DNA of 64,000 nt from NCBI RefSeq assembly GCF_023228165.1, contig NZ_JALOBS010000003.1, positions 62,001-126,000 of the forward strand, in the 5' to 3' direction. Shown here piece by piece: positions 18,352 to 26,523 of this stretch (positions are counted from its first letter, which is position 1; each line of letters begins with the position of its first letter). The notes under the pieces are model-generated. The model was not told the DNA's origin. It did not search any database and saw only the letters and a program-made list of their open reading frames with translations. The translations under genes were made by a program, and so were the position numbers. This DNA is from Methylomonas sp. GTDB taxonomy: Bacteria; Pseudomonadota; Gammaproteobacteria; Methylococcales; Methylomonadaceae.

Positions 18352-19455
18352 ATGAAATTTATTATTAACAGAGATCAGTTATTAGCACCGCTGCAGCAAA
18401 TTGTCAGCGTCATTGAGAAACGCCAGACCATGGCGATTCTTTCCAATGTTCTGCTACACGTAGCTAACGGCCAATTAACCATGATTGGCTCGGACACGGA
18501 AATTCAGATTGTCAGTAAACTCAATCTTGAGTTGGCAAGCGATGCCGGGGAAATCACCGTACCAGCACGGAAATTTTTAGATATTTGCCGTTTACTACCC
18601 ACCAGTGCGGAAATCAAATTTGAATTGCATGAAGACAAAGTCAAGCTGGTGTCGGGACGTAGCCGGTTTTCCTTAAGTACTTTGCCTGCCGAACATTACC
18701 CCGAATTCAATGAATCGGAATTCGAATACCAATTTTTATTGAATGCCGGCAAGTTCAAAAAAGGTCTGGATAAAACCTTATTCTGCATGGCTAATCAGGA
18801 TGTTCGTTATTACCTGAATGGCTTATTGCTGCATATCAGCAACTCCCGTCTAAAATTGGTGGCCTCCGACGGTCATCGTTTATCGATCTTCGAGGACGAC
18901 ATCGGCCAGCCTACCGGACACGAAGCGCGCATCATTTTGCCGAGAAAAGCGGTACAAGAATTAAGCCGCTTACTGGATGATGCCGATGCGGAATTGAATA
19001 TTCAGTTTTCCAACAACCACATAAGAATTTATTACAAAGACGTGGTGTTCTCTTCAAAACTGATCGATGCCAAGTTCCCCGATTTCAGCAAAGTGTTCAA
19101 TCAATCTTTCATGACGCCGTTGTTGATCCAGAAGCAATTGCTTAGAGATGCGTTAACCCGGGTGGCGATTTTGTCCAATGAAAAATATAAAGGCGTCACC
19201 TTCGATATGAGCAACGACTTGCTAAAACTCAGTACCCATAATCCCGAGCATGACGAAGCGGAGGAAGAATTGATTATCGATTATCAAGGCCAGGCATTAA
19301 GCATTTCCTTTAACTCCCAATACATGCTGGATGCGGTATCAAATTTGGATTCCGAATTGGCGGTAATCACGATTGCCAGTAATGCCAGCAGTTGTTTTAT
19401 CGAGGAGCCCGAAGATCCGTTGTTTAAATTTATTGTGATGCCAATGCGCATGTAA
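18352..19455 (+). CDS. dnaN: DNA polymerase III beta subunit (sliding clamp)
   Basis: A 367-residue clamp that encircles DNA and tethers polymerase III. Its three repeated clamp domains are evident, with start MKFIINRDQLLAPLQQI, the core segment LPTSAEIKFELHEDKVKLVSGRSRF and the C-terminal FIVMPMRM, which forms the partner-binding pocket. Length matches the family (about 366). It lies 188 bases after dnaA and 9 bases before recF; the ATG at 18352 has no strong ribosome-binding site. Confidence 0.98.
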   Translation: MKFIINRDQLLAPLQQIVSVIEKRQTMAILSNVLLHVANGQLTMIGSDTEIQIVSKLNLELASDAGEITVPARKFLDICRLLPTSAEIKFELHEDKVKLVSGRSRFSLSTLPAEHYPEFNESEFEYQFLLNAGKFKKGLDKTLFCMANQDVRYYLNGLLLHISNSRLKLVASDGHRLSIFEDDIGQPTGHEARIILPRKAVQELSRLLDDADAELNIQFSNNHIRIYYKDVVFSSKLIDAKFPDFSKVFNQSFMTPLLIQKQLLRDALTRVAILSNEKYKGVTFDMSNDLLKLSTHNPEHDEAEEELIIDYQGQALSISFNSQYMLDAVSNLDSELAVITIASNASSCFIEEPEDPLFKFIVMPMRM

Positions 19456-19464
19456 TTCGCATTT

Positions 19465-20538
19465 ATGACTTTGTTGAAACTGGATGTGTTCTCGGTAAGA
19501 AACATCCATTCGGCAACGATCCAACCTTCGCCGAGCCTTAATTTTGTAACGGGCGCAAACGCCAGTGGCAAAAGTTCGTTGCTGGAAGCAATTTTTATAT
19601 TAGGCCGAGCGCGTTCCTTTCGTACTCAATACGTTAAACAGGCTATCAGCTTCGAGCAAGCCCAGTTGATTGTTGCCGCCCAGCACCGGCAGCACCAAGG
19701 TTCCGTCAGTAACCTCGGTATTCAGATAAACACCAAGCAGACCGAAATACGTATCGACCAGGAAAACCGCCAAAAAGCCGATCTGGCATATTTATTTCCT
19801 GTACAGTTGATCCATCCCAAAAGTTATCGTTTGCTTGACGCAGGTCCGCAAAATCGCCGTGAGTTTTTGGATTGGGGGATTTTTAATCATAACCGCAATT
19901 TTTTACCCACATGGCGTCGCTATAGCAAAGCCGTGCAACAGCGAAATGTATTGCTTAGAACTCGGCAAACCAAACAATTACCGGCCTGGGACAAGGAATT
20001 GGTCGAATACGGCAATGCGGTCAATGCTTTTCGTAAAGATTACATACAGCTGCTAGCACCGGTATTTTTGCGGATGGCTTGCTATTTCCTTGATACCACA
20101 CATATCGATTTACGTTTTATCGCTGGCTGGGATGAGCAGCTCAGTTTGGAACACATCCTTGCTGGCAATCTGGAAAAAGATTTGCGGTATGGATTTACCC
20201 ATGCCGGCCCTCATCGCGCGGACTTCCTTACTTTTCATAACAAACGTCTAGCTAAGGATTATTTATCTCGCGGCCAACAAAAATTATTAGTGTTGGCATT
20301 GCTGCTTTCGCAAGTTAGCTTGCTGAATAACGACGCACAAAACAACTGCTGTATTTTGGTGGATGATTTAACCGCTGAATTGGATACAGAAAACAGGTCA
20401 AAATTGCTAAAATACATGGCTGATCTCGGTTGTCAGGTTTTTATCACCGGAACCGAGTTATCTGATTTCGGTGACTTGAGCACCCTTAATAATTACAAAG
20501 TGTTTCACGTGGAACACGGCTGCATTCAGCAGGTATAG
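19465..20538 (+). CDS. recF: DNA replication and repair protein RecF
   Basis: A 357-residue SMC-like ATPase that helps load RecA at gaps. The Walker A motif is GANASGKSSLLEAI near residue 29, the ABC signature lies in LSRGQQKLLVLALLL and Walker B in CILVDDLTAELD. Length is normal. It follows dnaN by 9 bases. Its last codons contain one of two parS-like palindromes (20501-20516); the second lies just after the stop codon. Confidence 0.97.
   Translation: MTLLKLDVFSVRNIHSATIQPSPSLNFVTGANASGKSSLLEAIFILGRARSFRTQYVKQAISFEQAQLIVAAQHRQHQGSVSNLGIQINTKQTEIRIDQENRQKADLAYLFPVQLIHPKSYRLLDAGPQNRREFLDWGIFNHNRNFLPTWRRYSKAVQQRNVLLRTRQTKQLPAWDKELVEYGNAVNAFRKDYIQLLAPVFLRMACYFLDTTHIDLRFIAGWDEQLSLEHILAGNLEKDLRYGFTHAGPHRADFLTFHNKRLAKDYLSRGQQKLLVLALLLSQVSLLNNDAQNNCCILVDDLTAELDTENRSKLLKYMADLGCQVFITGTELSDFGDLSTLNNYKVFHVEHGCIQQV
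20501..20516. promoter_or_regulatory. parS-like centromere site 1
   Basis: TGTTTCACGTGGAACA, 15 of 16 bases identical to the ParB site TGTTTCACGTGAAACA. It lies inside the 3' end of recF (codons for VFHVEH). Confidence 0.75.
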
Positions 20539-20554
20539 CGTTTCACGTGAAACA
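20539..20554. promoter_or_regulatory. parS-like centromere site 2
   Basis: CGTTTCACGTGAAACA, 15 of 16 bases identical to the ParB consensus, immediately after the recF stop codon and 38 bases from site 1. Confidence 0.8.
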
Positions 20555-20654
20555 TCAATAAAACACAGCAAGCCCGTTTGTTTGGATTCTTTTGTTTTAC
20601 AGACAAAAGTACGCGGAGCATTGCTTTACAACGGCAGACAATGGATACAACACC

Positions 20655-23060
20655 ATGAGTGAACAATACGATAGTTCGAATATCACAGTACTTAAAGGAC
20701 TGGACGCGGTAAGAAAACGTCCCGGTATGTACATCGGCGATACAGACGACGGTTCCGGGTTACACCATATGGTGTTCGAAGTTGTCGACAATTCCATTGA
20801 CGAAGCGTTGGCCGGTTATTGTAAAGGTGTCGATGTGGTGATTCACGAAAATGGCTCGATATCGGTTTACGATGATGGTCGAGGTATACCGGTTGACATC
20901 CATCAGGAAGAAGGCCGCTCCGCTGCCGAAGTGATTATGACCGTGCTGCATGCCGGCGGAAAGTTTGACGATAATGCTTACAAGGTTTCCGGTGGCTTGC
21001 ATGGTGTAGGTGTATCGGTGGTGAATGCCTTATCCGAAGAATTGACCTTGAAGGTTCGCAAGAACGGCAAGTTGTATATGCAGAAATATATGCTGGGCGA
21101 ACCGGTGGCTCCGATGGCTGTGATAGGCGATGCCGAAGGAAGCGGCACCTATATCAACTTCAAACCCAGTCCCACCATTTTTACTCATATCGAATTTCAT
21201 TACGACATATTGGCAAAGCGTTTACGCGAACTGTCGTTCCTGAACTCCGGGGTGCGGATTTCTTTAAGAGACGAAAGAAGCGGCAAGGAAGATGTTTTCG
21301 AATTCGAAGGCGGTATCAGCGCCTTTGTGCAGCACCTCAACAAAAACAAAACCCCGTTATTTGAAAAAGTATTTCACTTTATAGCGGAAAAGGAAGGTGT
21401 CACAGTCGAAGTGGCCATGCAGTGGAACGATTCCTATCAGGAAAACGTATATTGCTACACCAACAACATCCCGCAGCGCGATGGCGGTACGCATCTGGCC
21501 GGTTTTAGAGGTGCATTGACTCGTACCATCAATCAATACATTGAAATAAATGGTTTGGCCAAGAAGGAAAAAGTAGCCACTACCGGTGACGACGCTCGCG
21601 AAGGCTTGACCGCAGTATTGTCGGTGAAAGTACCCGACCCCAAGTTTTCCTCGCAAACCAAAGACAAATTGGTCTCGTCTGAAGTAAAACCGTTGGTGGA
21701 ATCGACCATGAACGAAAAACTGCAGGAATTCCTGCTGGAACAGCCGCAAGTCGCTAAAGCCATCGTCAACAAGATAATAGATGCCGCCAGAGCGCGAGAG
21801 GCCGCGCGTAAGGCCCGCGAGATGACTCGGCGTAAGACGACTCTGGATATTGCTGGGTTGCCCGGTAAGCTGGCTGATTGTCAGGAAAAAGACCCGGCCT
21901 TGTCCGAACTATTCATAGTGGAAGGGGACTCGGCCGGCGGCTCCGCCAAACAGGGTCGCGATCGCCGCACCCAGGCCATTTTGCCGTTGAAAGGTAAAAT
22001 TTTGAACGTCGAGAAAGCCCGCTTCGACAAAATGATCTCTTCCGAAGAAGTCGGCACCCTGATTACCGCCTTGGGCTGCGGTATCGGCAAAGATGAATAC
22101 AACATCGACAAGCTGCGTTATCACCGCATCATCATCATGACCGACGCCGATGTCGACGGCTCGCATATTCGCACCTTGCTGCTGACCTTCTTCTACCGCC
22201 AATTACCAGAGCTAGTTGAACGCGGCCATATCTACATTGCCCAGCCGCCTTTGTACAAAGTCAAAAAAGGCAAGCAGGAACATTACGTCAAGGACGATAG
22301 CGCCTTAAACCAATACCTGATTCAACTGGCGCTGGATAAAGCCCAACTGCAAACCGACGCCGATACCCCGATTATTCAAGGTCAGGGACTGGAAAAACTG
22401 GCCACCGAATTTGCCGATGTGATGGCGGTAATCAATCGTTTATCCAGACGTTACGACGACATGTATCTGGAACAGATGACTTATTTACCTCCGCTAAGCG
22501 AAGACACCAAGGCCGACAAGGAAAAACTCCGTGCCTGGTTTAGCCAGCTGGAAGCCAATCTGAATGTCGGCAATCACAAGGCCGTATTCAGCACCGAACT
22601 GAAATATCACGGCAGCGACGATTTTGATGTCACCATCAACAAACGTCTGCATGGCATTACCAAAACCTTTGTACTGCATTCAACCTTCTTCACCGGCAAC
22701 GATTATCAAAAAATCGCCCATTACACCGAGCAAACCCTAAGCTTGTTCGGCGCCGATTCCATAATGCGGATGGGCGAACGTGAACAGTCGGTCAGCAACT
22801 TCAAACAAGCATTCGAATGGATGATGAAGGAAGTCAAAAAAGGCCAGCACATTCAGCGTTACAAAGGACTGGGTGAAATGAATCCGGAACAACTCTGGGA
22901 AACCACCCTGGATGCCAACAGCCGCCGCATGCTGCAAGTCACCATCAAAGACGCCATCGGCGCCGATGAAATCTTCACCACGCTAATGGGCGATGTCGTC
23001 GAACCTAGACGGGATTTCATCGTCAAGAACGCGTTGGATGTGGCGAATCTGGATGTTTAG
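20655..23060 (+). CDS. gyrB: DNA gyrase subunit B
   Basis: An 801-residue ATPase subunit of DNA gyrase. The GHKL ATPase domain occupies the first 220 residues (VLKGLDAVRKRPGMYIGD, DDGRGIPVD, GGLHGVGVSVVNAL), the transducer follows, and the TOPRIM domain starts at EGDSAGGSAKQG (Glu about 423) with DADVDGSHI. The C-terminal part contains the extra roughly 170-residue insertion seen in gammaproteobacterial GyrB, which explains the length. The frame is open to 20592, but MSEQYDSSNITVLKGL at 20655 is the conventional start. It ends 2 bases before the small nucleotidyltransferase gene. Confidence 0.98.
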   Translation: MSEQYDSSNITVLKGLDAVRKRPGMYIGDTDDGSGLHHMVFEVVDNSIDEALAGYCKGVDVVIHENGSISVYDDGRGIPVDIHQEEGRSAAEVIMTVLHAGGKFDDNAYKVSGGLHGVGVSVVNALSEELTLKVRKNGKLYMQKYMLGEPVAPMAVIGDAEGSGTYINFKPSPTIFTHIEFHYDILAKRLRELSFLNSGVRISLRDERSGKEDVFEFEGGISAFVQHLNKNKTPLFEKVFHFIAEKEGVTVEVAMQWNDSYQENVYCYTNNIPQRDGGTHLAGFRGALTRTINQYIEINGLAKKEKVATTGDDAREGLTAVLSVKVPDPKFSSQTKDKLVSSEVKPLVESTMNEKLQEFLLEQPQVAKAIVNKIIDAARAREAARKAREMTRRKTTLDIAGLPGKLADCQEKDPALSELFIVEGDSAGGSAKQGRDRRTQAILPLKGKILNVEKARFDKMISSEEVGTLITALGCGIGKDEYNIDKLRYHRIIIMTDADVDGSHIRTLLLTFFYRQLPELVERGHIYIAQPPLYKVKKGKQEHYVKDDSALNQYLIQLALDKAQLQTDADTPIIQGQGLEKLATEFADVMAVINRLSRRYDDMYLEQMTYLPPLSEDTKADKEKLRAWFSQLEANLNVGNHKAVFSTELKYHGSDDFDVTINKRLHGITKTFVLHSTFFTGNDYQKIAHYTEQTLSLFGADSIMRMGEREQSVSNFKQAFEWMMKEVKKGQHIQRYKGLGEMNPEQLWETTLDANSRRMLQVTIKDAIGADEIFTTLMGDVVEPRRDFIVKNALDVANLDV

Positions 23061-23062
23061 CC

Positions 23063-23335
23063 GTGAAACCGTCCGAAGCGCTTGAAACCAAACGCACGGA
23101 AATAAGGCAACTGGTTGCCCATTTCCGCGCGGCCAATCCAAGGGTTTTTGGCTCGGTGCTATATGGGACGGACAGCGATGGCAGCGATTTGGATTTGTTA
23201 GTCGATACCTTACCGGGAGCGACGCTGTTCGATCTTGGCGGTTTGCAAGATGAGTTGGAAGATTTATTGGCAGTACCCGTCGATCTTCCGAGAAAATTTC
23301 GCCAACAAGTTTTGGCGGAAGCCAAACCCGTATGA
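23063..23335 (+). CDS. MntA-like nucleotidyltransferase antitoxin
   Basis: A 90-residue minimal nucleotidyltransferase. It carries the exact family motif GSx10DxD in GSVLYGTDSDGSDLDLLVD. Such proteins (MntA) are antitoxins that AMPylate the HEPN toxin HepT encoded by the next gene; here the next frame overlaps by 4 bases (ATGA at 23332-23335), the usual gene order for these pairs. It follows gyrB by only 2 bases and may be read from the gyrB transcript. The partner toxin is internally deleted. Confidence 0.85.
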   Translation: MKPSEALETKRTEIRQLVAHFRAANPRVFGSVLYGTDSDGSDLDLLVDTLPGATLFDLGGLQDELEDLLAVPVDLPRKFRQQVLAEAKPV

Positions 23336-23502
23336 TCGTTAATCGTCTTGCCGACTATTTGGATCACATACAACAAGCGGCAGTTGACGCTTGTGGTTAT
23401 TTCAAGATCAAGTTTGAAATGGTGTGGGAAACGGTAGGTTCTGCCTTGCCTGAGTTGTTGGATAAACTGTCGAGCTTGCGTGATGGCGGTGACAGTATTT
23501 GA
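23332..23502 (+). pseudogene. HepT-like HEPN toxin with internal deletion
   Basis: A 56-residue frame. The beginning (MIVNRLADYLDHIQQAAVDAC) and the end (FEMVWETVGSALPELLDKL) match the first and last helices of HepT RNases of about 115-120 residues. About 60 residues are missing between DAC and GYF, including the catalytic RX4HXY motif of HEPN proteins. The join is in frame, so this is probably a deletion that disarmed the toxin. Because an antitoxin without an active toxin has little use, the pair looks like a decaying module. Confidence 0.8.
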
Positions 23503-23516
23503 TACAGTTAATTTCT

Positions 23517-23544
23517 GTATATCATCTGAGATTGGATGATATAC
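23517..23544. repeat. Perfect hairpin before the glycosylase gene
   Basis: GTATATCATC and GATGATATAC form a 10-bp stem with an 8-base loop, 43 bases before the next start codon. It could be an operator or the end of the toxin-antitoxin transcript; it lacks a T tract on the plus strand. Confidence 0.65.
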
Positions 23545-23586
23545 GGATCCATATAATTCTTTGTTATGCGACTCTGAGGTTGCTCG

Positions 23587-24273
23587 ATGAACGGTGAAGC
23601 GTTAAACGCTGAAATGCGTCGATGTACGAAGTGCCGAGATATATTCTCAGAGCGCTTCGTTGATCCGCTGACGAAGTCTAATCGGCTTCAAGTGAGGCCC
23701 ATATTTGCAGGTGCAAGTACTGCCTCAGTCATGTTGGTTGGACAGGCACCTGGAATTGACGAATATAAGTCGGGCAAAGCGTTTCAGGGCCAAGCTGGCA
23801 AAGACATTCGTCTCATTTTCAATGGCGTTGGTGTTGATGCCGACAAATTTGATCAGATCGTATACCAAACATCAGTGACAAAATGCTTCCCCGGCAGAAA
23901 ATTAGCTCGGCGCAAGGATAAAAAGAATGGAGAAGTCGTCGAACGAGAAGAAGATCTTCAGCCTTCATCTGCCGAGATCAGAAGCTGCATACCATTTTTG
24001 GAACGTCAGATCTCTGTCATTAAACCGAGTGTCATTGTCCTCCTTGGAAAGACTGCAATAGATGGATACCTTCGACTTCTTGGACGGAAGTATTCGGGGA
24101 ACCTACAGACCTACATCGGTCGAACGGAGGAAGCTTTTGACGCCTCTATCATTTTCTTTCCGCACACTTCTGGCTCTTCACGATGGTTGAATGATCTCCA
24201 GAATAGAAAGCTTTTCAATGAGGCAAAATCGCTGCTACGTCAGAAGCTGAGAGATCATGCGATCGTCCCATAA
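23587..24273 (+). CDS. Uracil-DNA glycosylase superfamily protein (Fe-S type)
   Basis: A 228-residue protein of the UDG superfamily, closest in pattern to the family 4/5 enzymes. It has an N-terminal CxxC (CTKC), the active-site region GQAPGIDEYKSGKAFQGQAG, a further Cys in TKCFP and the late His motif HTSGSSRW. The cysteines would hold a 4Fe-4S cluster. The predicted role is removing uracil or other damaged bases from DNA. Between GQAPG and the C-terminal motif is a Lys-rich loop (GRKLARRKDKKNG) that is unusual. It lies beside the toxin-antitoxin remnant in a region flanked by palindromes, which fits acquired DNA. Confidence 0.8.
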   Translation: MNGEALNAEMRRCTKCRDIFSERFVDPLTKSNRLQVRPIFAGASTASVMLVGQAPGIDEYKSGKAFQGQAGKDIRLIFNGVGVDADKFDQIVYQTSVTKCFPGRKLARRKDKKNGEVVEREEDLQPSSAEIRSCIPFLERQISVIKPSVIVLLGKTAIDGYLRLLGRKYSGNLQTYIGRTEEAFDASIIFFPHTSGSSRWLNDLQNRKLFNEAKSLLRQKLRDHAIVP

Positions 24274-24635
24274 CATGAAGTTGAAGCGGACGTGACAGCC
24301 CGTAGGTCCGATTAGCCTGGCGTAATCGGACGAATGTTTATTAATGACGCGGCTACGAGGGTTAAACCTTTGGTGCAATTTTCAGGCTTTTATCTAATAA
24401 CTCGGCGTGAATAGGTTTTAAATCCCGTGCTCACGCCTCTTGTCTGAGGCAGGGTTGGTTGGTGCAAAACGTTACGGACGATTCAATAGTGAATAAGCGT
24501 TGATTTGTTGGAGACTTCTTCCCTTCTCACAGGGCAAAGGCTGGACTTTCACCAGCTAGCTGACTACCATGCCAATCACACCCTAGCCTAAAACGCTCCA
24601 CTACAAACGGGCTAAGATACAGAAGGTACATAGAT
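24274..24635. other. Gene-free stretch with a palindromic element
   Basis: I see no coding frame here. The segment begins with a hairpin-forming unit (24306-24331) of the widespread GTAGGTC...TAACC/TAATCGGAC type. The remainder, including a C/T-rich part around 24512-24570, resembles the border of a lost mobile element but I cannot identify it. Confidence 0.4.
24306..24331. repeat. Short palindromic (REP-like) element
   Basis: GTCCGATTA and TAATCGGAC form a perfect 9-bp stem with an 8-base loop. The layout (CGTAGGTC...GGCGTAATC) resembles dispersed palindromic repeats common in proteobacterial intergenic DNA. Confidence 0.65.
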
Positions 24636-25040
24636 ATGATTAAACCTAAAGCAATTGATCACATCGTTCTACGCACAGACCGTTATCAGGAACTTATTGC
24701 ATTTTACTGCAATGTAATTGGCTGTTCCCTCGAGCGGGAAACGTCCGATGAATTCGGGCTTACACAACTTAGGGCGGGAAATGCATTAATTGATATTGTG
24801 GATGTAAACGGACAGCTAGGTAAGTCCGGTGGAGCAGCACCACAAAACACAGGTAACAATCTGGATCATTTTTGTCTGCAAATAGAACCTTTTGAAGAGC
24901 ACGAACTTAAGGCTTATTTAGACGACTGTAAGGTCGAATATAGTGAGTTTCAGGATAGGTACGGCGCTCAGGGTATGGGGCGATCAATCTATTTAAAAGA
25001 TATAGCCGGCAATAATATTGAACTACGTTCAGTTATTTAG
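24636..25040 (+). CDS. VOC family (glyoxalase/dioxygenase fold) protein
   Basis: A 134-residue single VOC domain. It opens with IDHIVLRTDRYQELIAFYCNVIG, in which the His is a usual metal ligand, continues with LDHFCLQIEP (second ligand) and ends with IYLKDIAGNNIELR (Glu ligand). The three ligands of the metal site are therefore present. Relatives include glyoxalase I, fosfomycin-resistance enzymes and ring-cleaving dioxygenases; the substrate cannot be told from sequence. It is a single gene flanked by non-coding stretches. Confidence 0.85.
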   Translation: MIKPKAIDHIVLRTDRYQELIAFYCNVIGCSLERETSDEFGLTQLRAGNALIDIVDVNGQLGKSGGAAPQNTGNNLDHFCLQIEPFEEHELKAYLDDCKVEYSEFQDRYGAQGMGRSIYLKDIAGNNIELRSVI

Positions 25041-25193
25041 ACAATCGCTTAACCAGCGCAGTTGTCAGAATCGCTCGCAGCGCTCGTACTTCGCAAAATC
25101 CCGCAGATACTGCTCAACTTACCCGTTCAGCATCGAAAAAGCAGATTGCCGGCAGCATGCCGTTTATGACTTGGGATTAAGCCATTGCGGCCG

Positions 25194-25607
25194 TCATTCA
25201 GGATATTCGGCATAACGCGGCAAACTGTCGCCGTCGCACGACCAGTCGGCGCGAGAATCCCAGAAAATGCGTGCCTGCGGTTCTATCGGCGCTTGGTCGT
25301 CCAGGGAGCCAGCCGGAATCATGACGCCGTCGAGTTCCGGCACAAATCGGGCCACCGAGCTGCCGCATTCGCTGCAAAACTGGCGGGTAAAACGTTTGGC
25401 TTCCGGCACTTTAAAACACTTCAACAGCGATTCGCCTTGGGTAAAGACCAACGCGGCGTTCGATAGGAATAAATTGCTGGCGTGTCCGGTGCCGGACGAC
25501 TTTCTGCAACGCGCGCAATGGCAGTGGTAAAACCGTTGTGGATCGCCGCTGGCTTGATATTGCACGGCACCGCACAGGCAGCCGCCTTTTAAGGTAACTT
25601 CCGACAT
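25194..25607 (-). CDS. GFA family (glutathione-dependent formaldehyde-activating-like) protein
   Basis: A 137-residue zinc protein of the GFA/CENP-V family. The cysteine pattern is complete: GGCLCGAVQY, HCHCARCRK and CSECGSSV. Some family members are reported to help formaldehyde react with glutathione, which would fit a one-carbon metabolising host, but most have no proven function. It lies 45 bases downstream of an SDR gene on the same strand, and an Old Yellow Enzyme gene precedes that, so the three may form a small redox or detoxification operon. Confidence 0.88.
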   Translation of the reverse strand: MSEVTLKGGCLCGAVQYQASGDPQRFYHCHCARCRKSSGTGHASNLFLSNAALVFTQGESLLKCFKVPEAKRFTRQFCSECGSSVARFVPELDGVMIPAGSLDDQAPIEPQARIFWDSRADWSCDGDSLPRYAEYPE

Positions 25608-25652
25608 AGTTTCTCCCGTTATTTAAAAGGGCTGGGGCGGGTTTGCTCAACC

Positions 25653-26444
25653 TCAAAATGCGCTTTTTATCACACCGCCGTCGACTCGCAAAGCCGCACC
25701 GGTGGTTGCCGAGGCCAGCGGGCTGGCCAGGTAGCAAACCAGCGATGCCACTTCGTCGGTGCTGGCAAAGCGTTTGATCAGCGAAGTCGGGCGGACTTTT
25801 TCGAAGAACTGCCGTTCGAATTCCACTAAGGTCGAACCTTGTTGCGTCGCCAAGTCGTTGACGAAATCGCCGACACCGCGCGAACGGGTCGGACCGGGCA
25901 GCACCGAGTTCACGGTAATGCCGGTGCCGGCCACGTGCTCGGCCAATCCCCTGGCCACGGCGATTTGCGCGGCCTTGGTCATGCCGTAATGAATCATTTC
26001 CGCGGGTATTTGCACACCGCTTTCGCTGGAGATAAAGATAATCCGTCCCCAATCGCGTTGCTGCATAGCCGGCAGATACAAGCGGGACAAGCGTACGCCG
26101 CTGAGTACGTTGACCTCGAACAAGCGCCGCCAATCCTGATCGGGGATGTCTTCAAACGCGACCGGTTCGAAAATACCCAGATTGTTGACCAGGATATCCA
26201 CGCTCGGGTGCGCGGTGAACAGCTCTGACGCCGCGCTCTCCTGGGATAAGTCTCCGGAAAAGCCGGCTAATTCGCCCACCGCGATAGGCTTTAATTCGTC
26301 GATTGCGCGCTGCACCGAATCGGTCGAACGCCCGTTTACGATAACCTTTGCGCCTTCCTGAACCAATGCCTTGGCAATGGCAAAACCGATTCCGGCAGTG
26401 CTGCCTGTAATCAGAGCCGTTTTGCCGTTTAATTTAAGATCCAT
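25653..26444 (-). CDS. SDR family oxidoreductase
   Basis: A 263-residue short-chain dehydrogenase/reductase. The NAD(P)-binding motif TGSTAGIGFA lies near residue 13, NNLGIF near 88, and the catalytic Ser and YxxxK (YGMTK) near 140-160. An Arg in the loop after the first beta strand (VNGRSTDS) suggests NADPH use. The C-terminus ends in the typical GAALRVDGG. The substrate is unknown. It sits between the GFA and Old Yellow Enzyme genes on the same strand. Confidence 0.9.
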   Translation of the reverse strand: MDLKLNGKTALITGSTAGIGFAIAKALVQEGAKVIVNGRSTDSVQRAIDELKPIAVGELAGFSGDLSQESAASELFTAHPSVDILVNNLGIFEPVAFEDIPDQDWRRLFEVNVLSGVRLSRLYLPAMQQRDWGRIIFISSESGVQIPAEMIHYGMTKAAQIAVARGLAEHVAGTGITVNSVLPGPTRSRGVGDFVNDLATQQGSTLVEFERQFFEKVRPTSLIKRFASTDEVASLVCYLASPLASATTGAALRVDGGVIKSAF

Positions 26445-26523
26445 GCTACCTCCAAGAAGCTGGTGAACCTTGGCCTAACATTACCCTACAAAATCAGAAA
26501 TGCCTATAGCAATCAGCCGCCGG

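Noticed and set aside
24500..24600. C/T-rich stretch resembling a structured RNA or intron border
   Set aside because: I could not build a consistent fold or identify a family.
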